Origin: Congeria kusceri
Lineage: Eukaryota; Mollusca; Bivalvia; Myida; Dreissenidae
DNA length: 64,000 nucleotides
Assembly (NCBI GenBank): GCA_027627225.1
Contig: JAPFQT010000037.1
Span: 992,001-1,056,000 of the forward strand
Direction of reading: 5' to 3'
The notes beneath the pieces are model-generated. The model was not told the origin of the DNA and did not search any database. It worked only from the letters and a program-made list of their open reading frames with translations. The position numbers and the translations under genes are program-made. How positions within the stretch are numbered: the first letter of the stretch is position 1; every line of letters begins with the position of its first letter. Below are positions 55,881-64,000 of this stretch, in pieces.

Positions 55881-56167
55881 AGATGTATAAATGGCAACCA
55901 TAAAACAAGAATGCTAAAAATTGTTAGTTAAAGTGAAACTGAAAACTACAAACTGTTGGTTTTATTTTTAAGTGGCGCACAAATACATATCAGGAAGCAA
56001 ATTTGTACTTGACAGACTGTGTAGAACTTTTAGTGTATAATTTTAGCAATAAAGAAAAACAATATTTGCTTGTATGCAAAGTGGATTTTCTGTATCACTC
56101 AAGGATGATTTATTTGTAATTTGGTTCAATTCTGCCACTGTTTAAAGTGTTATCTGACGCACTGACG

Positions 56168-56171
56168 CACT

Positions 56172-56205
<34 letters not shown>

Positions 56206-56206
56206 T
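56168..56206 (+). repeat. (AC)n microsatellite in M3
   Basis: About 18 AC units. M1 and M2 lack it; M5 has a short CACACACACAC at 60319. Confidence 0.9.
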
Positions 56207-56999
56207 TAAAAAAAAAACACATCTGGTGGAAAATCAGGAGGCCACAAGTCACTACATAAGGAGGCCACAAGTCCTTAAATGATTGTTGGGACAAGAATTC
56301 TGCCCAGTGTTAACAGACGCTTTTCCACTCGCACGCACGATGGACGAAACACAAAATAATTAATCTTCGGCTTGGCACAGTTTCTGTTTAAACATGTCTG
56401 GTCAGAAAGCAGGGAGTTAAAAGTCACTATATAAGAAGGTATAAGGTCACTAAATAATCATTGGACTGAAACACGCGTGTTATATGTGCAAGAAGGCATC
56501 TTGCTAAGTACCAAGTAGTTATGGGGAACAAGCACAGACCAGTAAATTTTACGGCAAAACTGACTGAAAATTATTCGACTGGAACTTGCCAATAGTATGC
56601 AAAATTCGACTTATTACTGGCTTTCATTAAACCAAGTTATTTATGGCATTACAATGAATAAAAGACTAAAAATATGTCGTCCGACGCAAATCGAAACACA
56701 CAAATCAAATATGGATTTTGCGGGGACTGAACATACATGCCCAGTTTTTTTAACTTTCACCGGTCATAGAGAAGTTGTTACAAGTTAAATACAAAATGTT
56801 GTTAACAAACAACAGACGACAAACAACTATGACTGACCACTAATAGCAATAGTCGTTTTTTGATCTGGAAAGCAGAAAAAATCACAACGCTGACAGCTGT
56901 TGGCGACAAAAGAAACTAAAAGCATGTGAATTATGAGTGCATTTTTGCTAAAAAGGAAACAATTGTTTCAATTAAGTTCAATTTCCCACCTTTAAACTT

Positions 57000-57676
57000 G
57001 ATAATATGACTTCTTATTAAGTAGTATACAACATCATAATAACAATTTATTCGTAAGTAACAAACAAATATTTTTCAAGCTAATTATCTATGCAAATAGA
57101 ATTATATACATGCTAGTTAACAAGTCAATCTGCAAAGAGTCATGCAGAATAATCGCTAAAGCATGGGAGCATCGATTCTGCTTTGTTAGTGACTCAGTCA
57201 AAAGTAGGTCATAACGCTGCATGCTCTCGATTTTCCATACTACAGTTTAAAATAAATACATTGCATCAATTGTTGTCAAAATATTCAGACTGAGAATCTG
57301 TAACAAGAAGTAACACTGACACATAACTCAAAAATAACTGATGTAGCGCATTAATTAAGTGGTCTTATTCTAGGACACCCAGGTGAATATTTCTTTTACA
57401 TTGAAGTAAACCACGAAAATAAGGGTGTCATTAACTTGACCTAACATTTTTAATAAATTGACTTTTTCGAAACTGTATTTGTAATAAATCACATAATTTA
57501 CACGTCCTATAATACACATGACATATTATCTTAAATAACTAATTAAGGTAAGAAAACATTTCAGGTTTAGATTAACTGATTCTAGCCTGCAAAGACAAGA
57601 AGTAGTTTTCCGCGATACCTTTTTTGGAAATAACTCTCTCAAAAGACCCTTGACTTCCACCAACTGTCTAAAAACA
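57000..57676. other. Nothing recognised
   Basis: AT-rich non-coding DNA between modules. Confidence 0.35.
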
Positions 57677-58812
57677 CATTAACTTGACCCAATTATAAAC
57701 CAGTAAATTTTTTTATCAAATGCATTTATTCATAACTTGTACGTATTTACAGTTCACAAAAAATCCAGAAGGTATTACAAATCTTTTATTTAGCTTGGCA
57801 TGACCATTTGGCTCAAAGGAATTCACTGGGGAGGGGTATCACATTTGTCAAGTTATTTGAAATATTCATGTGTTTAGTCATTTGGTTTCAAACTGGTTAT
57901 AATAATTTGTTGGACCATAGAAATTGTTTAAGGCGTATAATTTCTCCCAAAGTTGTTTGCTTTGTTTTCCGCTGAAAGGGTCAACGCAACACAAATTACT
58001 TTGTATCAAAGATCTATTAGAAAACAATGTGTTTAAAGATTTATGATTGTGGGGATTGTATATTAACAATTGTTGTACATTTCTATAAAAACTGTAGTCA
58101 TTCGCAAGAGATATGATACCATTTACACCTCAATTTCTTAAATGGTGGTTATATACACCAATCAAGATAAGAATAAAATGGACCAAAAACCAAAACAATG
58201 AGGACAGACAAAGGAATTTAAACACACTTTTATGCCCAATAAACAAATAAATATTTAAAATACTGTATAAGTGATTAAGTTAGCGACATGGTAATGTTTG
58301 CAAATAAGCATTACAAAAAAATCACCAACATTTCTGTGAGCGAAAATTACATTGATTGTTGATATAGAATTTACTTGAACACGGATCTCAAATATGAACA
58401 TGTGTATGTTACAGTCCATATACATAATACCCAAAGGAAATAAAATGTTTAAAACAACAAATGTGATAAAATTAATTATTTGAAAACATTATAATTTTAA
58501 CGCTGATATTACGATATGCAGTTGTTCTTATTGTATATTATTACCCGTCTTTTGTTAACACCACTGACAATTAGGTTAGGTTAGTATTGCATATAACATA
58601 ACACCAAATGTTGGCAAACTCCACGTGGACGGCATGCAGCATGTTTTTTCATGCACCATAGCTGTAATTTTGTTGCTAAATCAGAAAAGCAAATTAACAT
58701 TGTCAAGGGTGCAGTCCCAATATAAGCTGATGAAGCCAAACTGTTCCTCGTTTATCTTAAGTGGGTCAAGGTGTTGTTTGTTGCACTACATGGGTGCCAG
58801 TCACAGTAATCG

Positions 58813-59046
58813 ATTTAGGGCCCCAAAAAATTGTGTTTCGGGAAACGGTCTCAAAAAGGTTAGCTAGGGTCGGGATTGTTTTTTTCATGGATTTTTTAAA
58901 GACACATTTTGGTCAAAATACATTGAAACAAATCTAAAATGTTATGAATAGGGATTTCATGGAAACCAATTGTCGCTAAAAACTTCGGGGTGGTTTTGTT
59001 AGGTAGGGTCGGGTTGCCCGAAACACAGAGTTTGTTTCTTTAGGCC
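58813..59046. mobile_element. Short TIR element (MITE)
   Basis: Left TTAGGGCCCCAAAAAATTG then TGTTTCGGGAAAC. The right end on the other strand reads TAGGCCTAAAGAAACAAAC then TGTGTTTCGGGCAA. A second inner pair (TAGCTAGGGTCGGGATTG, TAGGTAGGGTCGGGTTG) is in direct orientation. Non-coding. Confidence 0.65.
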
Positions 59047-59203
59047 TAGACGTGACATTATGACACAACATGATATCAGAGGTTTGCCAATATATTTCCA
59101 CAAATGTCAGAATTTTTATCTTCGCAAAGTTTGACATTTCAAATGTGTTAATGGATCTGTGGTTATGCTTCAGTGAGTTAACAATCGCTTTCTCATTCTG
59201 ATT

Positions 59204-59620
59204 TAAAGAGGGGCTGTCTGATTTTTACCGATTTATTTTGGGTCTCTTTCTTTCTAACAATAATGTTTAAAATAACATAAAAAACTGTCAATATCAACAA
59301 AAACTATTTTCTTTATTGAAAAATGTTTTCTGTCAATACAGACCCATTCATCGTACAGCTACATTTGGTGTTACATAAGAAAATAAGAACTGCGCATGTG
59401 CCAACAATCTGACTCATCAAGATGCTGTATAAACATGTATACTAGATTGTTGCACAGCAAAGCTTTATTTAAGTTTAACATTTCTCTCTTATTTGCATTT
59501 CTAAACATAAGTTATTCTCAACATTTATTATAATATTATTCTAAAAATATACTGACATCATCAGAAAAGATGGATGGTTTATGTTATAGTATTCGTACAA
59601 AATCCTACAGTCCCTCTTAA
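59204..59620. mobile_element. TTAA-flanked MITE (piggyBac-like target), with empty site
   Basis: TTAA then AGAGGGGCTGTCTGA at the left; ACAGTCCCTC then TTAA at the right (inverted AGGGRCTGT). The homologous site in M3 (about 52930-52945) is uninterrupted. TTAA duplication is typical of piggyBac-type transposition; no transposase present. Confidence 0.65.
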
Positions 59621-60570
59621 ATTTACTTTCACACTATAATTTAATGTACTAAAGTCATTCACAGGAGATATGAAATCAATACCCTGACTTTCTTAACCCG
59701 TGTTGACATTTTGAGCATTTTACTTTTCATTCACTGATTCCGACACCGAAGACTGAAACTTCAAATGTGGGCAGTATTTACAAAAGATTCACAAATACAC
59801 ATTAAGATAAAATGGACTAATAGATTTAATTCAGACAGACTAGGCAGCAGTAATAAAGTTATGTAAATTGCTAAAGAAAAGTGACTGAGAGCCACACAGC
59901 AGATAAATAATACAATATTGCTACACGCTTAGACCAGGTATGATGCGATTTACAACTGCATGGCGTTTACAGAGGTATTACATGTATAACTGGTGAAAGT
60001 AAAACAAGAATGCTCAAAATATACCAAGTGAACTGAAAAGTCTGCCATACAAGCAGTCGAATAAATTTTTTAAGCGGTGAACAAATACATATAATGAGGG
60101 AGCTAATGTGTACTTTTTAGATATTTTTTATACAGGTACATTTCGAAACGTGACCGACTGTGCAGAACGTTTACTGATTTCACAGATGTTAGATTATGTA
60201 TCAGGTCATACCAGCAATACAGACAAATATTATTTATTTGTATGGATTTTCTCTATCACCCAAGGATGGTTTCTGTGTTCTTTGGTGACTTCTGTCCAGT
60301 GTATTGAGTGTTAACTGACACACACACACACTCCAACACATCAGATCATAAAATCATGGCCTTGACACATTTTTTTTTAAAACATGCCTCGCGGGACAGC
60401 AGGCGGCCACAAATCACTAAATAAGGCGGCCACAAGTCACTAAATAATTGTTGGACTGGAACTCTGCCCAGTGTTAAATGTACAATGACTCACTGACACA
60501 TGTACACCCAACATGCCTATTATATCTGCAAGAAGGCATCTTGCTGTGAACTAAGTACTTCATTATAATA

Positions 60571-61194
60571 AAAAAGAATTGTTTGTAAAACAGTTATGCC
60601 CACTTTAGGTTAAAATAGCTTATGTTAGATTATCAAGGGCCATAAATCCACAGTAACTTGGACAATTTGGTTCATAATCAATCTTAACCATGATAAGACG
60701 CCCATAAAGATTTTCACCAAGTTTGTTGAAGATCGGCTATGAACTGTTGAACTTAGAGAATGAAAACGGCTAAAAAAGCCAATTTTAGATACTTCAAGGA
60801 CCTTAGCTCCACAATTTCCGGGACGATTTGGCTGCTTATCAGACTTGCCCTATATATTATTATTATAAACAATTTCATAAAGTTTGGTGAAGATTGGATG
60901 ACAGCTGTTGGACTTTAAGAGCGAAAACGGCTAAAAAGGCCAATTTTAGATTATTCAAGGGCCATAACTCCACGATTACCAGGGTGATTTGGCTGATTAT
61001 CAAAGATGACCTAGATATTATGCCCACAAACATTGTCATGAAGTTTGGTGAAAATCAGATGAAAACTGTTGAACTTAGCGAGTTGAAACGAAAGTGGTCT
61101 ACCGACAGAACGACCGTCAGACAGACCAACCAACCCTAGTAAACCAATAATACACTGCCATCTTTGATGGGGGGGGGGGGGGGAGGGGCATAAC
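60571..61194 (-). mobile_element. HINE-like transposon, family ATGCCCC-I, copy 4
   Basis: Left AAAGAATTGTTT-GTA-AAACAG then TTATGCCCAC. Right TCTTTGATGGGGGG, a G run, then AGGGGCATAA. Three to four units of the family and the ACCGACAGAACGACCGTCAG tail. Confidence 0.75.
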
Positions 61195-61309
61195 AGGAAA
61201 CAAGCACAGACAAGTAGAACTCACTAACAATACACCTGGAACTTTCCAATAGCATTTGGCTTGGTACTGGCCTTCAATAAATCAAGCTACATATGTCATA
61301 ATGATCAAT

Positions 61310-62125
61310 ACCAAATTGGTATCCAGTTATTCGTATGTAATATCTGGATACTATCCGGATAACCGTATAGATCGTCATTGGCGGCCGGAATCTGGCACAT
61401 GTTAAAAATGCAAAATTAAGTCTACATCTAGACGATACTTCTATTTTGAAAACAAAATACTATTTCATTATTGAAAAACGTACATGTAACAAACTACGTC
61501 GATTTCTGGTCGTAAATTGTGTGTTTTTATTGTTTTGTGTAGCGTGCAATGTTGTTATGCCCTTCAATTAAAGTACCCCAATTAAACATATGATTTGCGT
61601 AAAGGTAAGAAGGTGTTAAGGCTGACTGGTGTATGGTAAACCCGTATTTTGCGATGTTTGAGTAAAACATGCAATGTGCTAATCAAATGCACATAAACAC
61701 AAAAACAAGGATGGATCGATGTTACTTTATATTTATTTTAATTGGCATTGCTAACTGGTATAGAACCATCCCTTATCAAGAAGGACGCACCTAATTGGCA
61801 AAATCGATTGTGACATCTTGTTTGTTTAATAGGCCTGTCAAAGTTAGTGTGGTGCGAAACACCACCTGTTGTTTTATGATAATCGTATTCCGACCGAGGT
61901 GTGTTTATGACACGTCCGCAGTACAAGACGGAAACCTCCTGTAGAGGCCTATAGCTGTGTTGTGTTAATAATATACATGCAAGAAGGGCGTTTGTATGCT
62001 TTAAAAAATCGAGTATAATTGGATTTTCAATATTTTTTACAAATATTCGGTCACTAACTTGGTAACATGATATTAACCCAGTAACCGGATAACCGGTTAT
62101 CCGGATATTCGTTGACATCCCTAAT
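61310..62125. mobile_element. Inserted element with CCGGATAACCGGTTATCC ends (hAT-like by terminus)
   Basis: Right end on the minus strand starts AGGGATGTCAACGAATATCC and continues with CCGGATAACCGGTTATCCGG. The left end has GTATCCAGTTATTCG and ATCCGGATAACCG. It interrupts module M5 relative to M2 (49220-49280). The minus-strand 126-codon frame at 61738-62118 starts inside the terminus and has no recognised domain. The AGGGATGTCAACGAATA start resembles many hAT elements, a memory-based call. Confidence 0.5.
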
Positions 62126-62279
62126 AATTAGTCTTCAAATACACTATTTGAATCAAATTTACAACACACTGTATCAAATATGGATTCCTACTCAATTCTA
62201 CGAAGACTGAACACACATGCCCAGTTATTTCAACTTCCATCCAGTAGTTTCTGATAATTTGTTTAATGCAAAATCAAAA

Positions 62280-62385
62280 TGATACATTGTATTAACAAAC
62301 GACAGACAACAAACAACTGACGACGGACGATGACTGACCAAACTAGTTCACACCTGAGCACTTGAAGCTCAGGTAGCTAAAAATC
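62280..62385. mobile_element. HINE-like right terminus in M5
   Basis: CAAACGACAGACAACAAAC, GACGGACGATGACTGACC, then GCTCAGGTAGCTAAAA. Same position relative to the exon-like segment as at 28.8, 41.4 and 49.4 kb. Confidence 0.55.
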
Positions 62386-62462
62386 TGTTGGGTGCAGACA
62401 TACTATATTTGGACGCCATGCCACTGAGGCAGTGACTGTTGTTGATATCATTGTTATCTTAC

Positions 62463-62620
62463 CTTGGCAAGACCTGGACTTGCAATCCTCAACATGACAA
62501 CTACCGCAACCAGTCACTGCCAAATACACAGGAGAGAGGTCGGTACAGGTTTAGTGTCTGGCTGAGTTCCATTGCTGCTGCTTACAGAACGAGTCCCTGG
62601 CTGACCAATCTGTACTTTAA
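62463..62620 (-). other. Exon-like segment with conserved donor, M5 copy
   Basis: Minus strand GTCTTGCCAAG then GTAAGATAAC. Upstream text GGTCAGCCAGGGACTC, GCAGCAGCAATGGAACTC and CAGACACTAAACCTGTACCG is shared with 50216-50380 and 28966-29110. No frame conserved. Confidence 0.45.
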
Positions 62621-62645
62621 ATGTGTATACGCAACAGAAAAATAA

Positions 62646-64000
62646 TAAGCTCATGTGGATGACAAGTTGATAAGCATAAGAATTAGTAAGAAATTCATCC
62701 AGGTTTTTTGTGATTCTGTGAGTACTCAACAGGCCACCTGTAGTAAAAGAAAGAAGTGTTCTCCTCTAAAACAAAGGAGTTTTTTTCAGGACGATAACAT
62801 ATACCAGTATGATCCAACATACATATCCTTCAATTTAATACTTGTGTAATTAAATATTGATCAACCATTCACCACACTACTTTAAAATCGCATACCAGTG
62901 CAGTCTTTGTCGTAACTGGGTTGCCCGATGCCCGGGACAAGTAGATTTGATTTTGGGCTAGCAGAAAAAGCCAAATGCTTGCCCGATCCGGCAAGTGTTT
63001 TCATAGGCTTTATATATTGTGTGGACAAAGAAAATTCATTCAAAATAGCATGTTAGGTTTTTGTCTTCGAAAAAACAAAACAAAACATAGAAACCCCGAT
63101 TTATTATTGGAATCTACAGGGATCATCCTAGCCCAAAATTTTAGGGAGAAGTGACTTCTCTGTTTGCCGAATTCAGGGAGAAGTTTATCGATAACTGACA
63201 CTGGCGCGTAAAGCAGCTATTTAGCCAAACAATCAATTGAATTATGTATAATCAATTAATTACAAAGACTACAACCTGTAGTAGTGAAAGAGAAACACAA
63301 AATAGCTTAATACGTTTTATTGGCATTAGAAACAGTATTTTCAAAAGAACAAGCACTCATGTTTATGTTTATGACAATTGATACTAACACTTCATAAGGA
63401 AGTCACTGGTTTCCTTTAAAATAATGTCATGATATAAATAGTAAATGTTACAATGTAAACATTGAAATTATTAACGCCCTTGATATTTCTCCTAATAACT
63501 CTACATGTTATACATCGCTTAGGTAGACAAGTACCGGTATTGCACACCGCTTGGTTGTCAGCAAGCTGCACGTGGAAATCGTGCAACATAATTTTCCCGC
63601 CGTTAGTCGGCGCCAGAATAAAGAAACCACACGAGAATAAAATAACGTTGTAATGGTGTCGCGTGTTGTTTAATGCTTTTGTTTGGTTGACGTCATTTAC
63701 TACGAAATGGGAATGGGATTATCTGTTACTTTTCACACGCGGTGTTTGTTAGGATTGTGTTAATTGCCGAAATGGAAAATAATTGATCAGTGTATCTGTT
63801 TGTTTTAATTTTAAATTAATTGTCAGTTCTAAGATCAAACATCGCAATTAAGCAAACAGCAAATATTCATAGCCTGAATGTATGTTCTTTGACAGTACGT
63901 AAAACGGTAATAATAAATATGATCGACTGTAAATTCTAGTGTAAACCGGCTGATCATATCCAGTGTGCACTTGCTTTGGTGGTTCCCAACAGCCTTTGCT
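62646..64000. other. Nothing recognised
   Basis: No coding, RNA or known repeat signal that I can support. GTTGCCCGATGCCCGGGAC and GCTTGCCCGATCCGGCAAG (62920-62998) form a local inverted/direct echo of unknown meaning. Confidence 0.35.

Larger units (their letters stand above)
52740..56860. repeat. Segmental repeat, module copy M3
   Basis: The block at 52740-52990 is homologous to 47330-47520. The TTGAGCATTCTACTTTACAT block (53212) corresponds to 59707. GTTATATAAATTGCTAAATA (54600) corresponds to 59850. ATTGCTCCAAAAACAAGCAT (55112) corresponds to 48349. It continues with GACAGACTGTGTAGAACTTT (56010), GGCCACAAGTCACTACATAA (56241) and the HINE right end (56800-56850). Interrupted at 53280, 54690 and 55190. 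Confidence 0.65.
57677..62645. repeat. Segmental repeat, module copies M4/M5
   Basis: 57677-58250 aligns with 47075-47640 (TTGACCCAATTATAAACCAG, CCAGAAGGTATTACAAATC, and a minus-strand 63-codon frame that is broken in other copies). 59130-59205 and 59640-59830 align with 52880-53300. 59845-60480 aligns with 48340-49050. 61200-61310 and 62126-62270 align with 49090-49330. It closes with a HINE right end (62280-62385) and the exon-like segment (62463). The doubled start block suggests a partial fourth copy fused to a fifth. Confidence 0.6.

Overview
This is animal nuclear DNA, AT-rich, with intron-containing genes and a very heavy load of repeats. The content points to a bivalve mollusc. The one clear gene is a B-box/coiled-coil/propeller (TRIM-like) protein of the kind expanded in bivalves. 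Intron 1 of that gene carries a MITE with a GTGTCGTCCCGGAT core that I recall as common in bivalve genomes. Many repeat families with long internal tandem units also resemble bivalve pearl/CvA-type elements. Dreissena is my best guess, from memory of repeat style only.

Layout. 0-12 kb: no gene; palindromic MITEs, a 1.4-kb A/C-rich 23-bp minisatellite (2808-4190), a tRNA-derived SINE and the first of many tandem-repeat transposons. 12-17 kb: a four-level nest. An older TIR element with a tRNA-like core is split by repeat element A. A is split by a second copy B, and B by a 5'-truncated LINE that keeps an open 525-codon reverse-transcriptase/zinc-knuckle frame (14322-15899). 18-20 kb: a decayed second LINE on the minus strand. 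20.95-27.69 kb: the TRIM-like gene, minus strand, three coding exons joined by canonical splice sites (27692-27358, 23231-22219, 21301-20952), predicted 565 aa. Its 4.1-kb first intron holds more nested elements. A possible non-coding 5' exon lies at 28966-29110 and an isolated 84-nt exon candidate at 30545-30628.

36.7-62.7 kb: no intact gene. Two local tandem arrays (60 bp x5 and 83 bp x7) are followed by at least four diverged copies of one several-kb segment (about 37.6-41.6, 47.0-50.4, 52.7-56.9 and 57.7-62.6 kb). Each copy is broken by different transposons. Copies lacking an insertion serve as empty sites for copies that have it.

The most interesting signal is architectural. About ten otherwise unrelated tandem-repeat families share one plan: an ACAAGAG-like terminus, a family-specific short hairpin, an adjacent short motif that is repeated inverted at the far end, 140-175 bp tandem units between, and insertion without target-site duplication. 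Read on the opposite strand this is the plan described for non-autonomous Helentrons (HINEs). No autonomous Helentron (Rep/helicase) is seen here. All coordinates come from reading by eye; junctions are good to a few bases where flanks could be compared and to tens of bases elsewhere.
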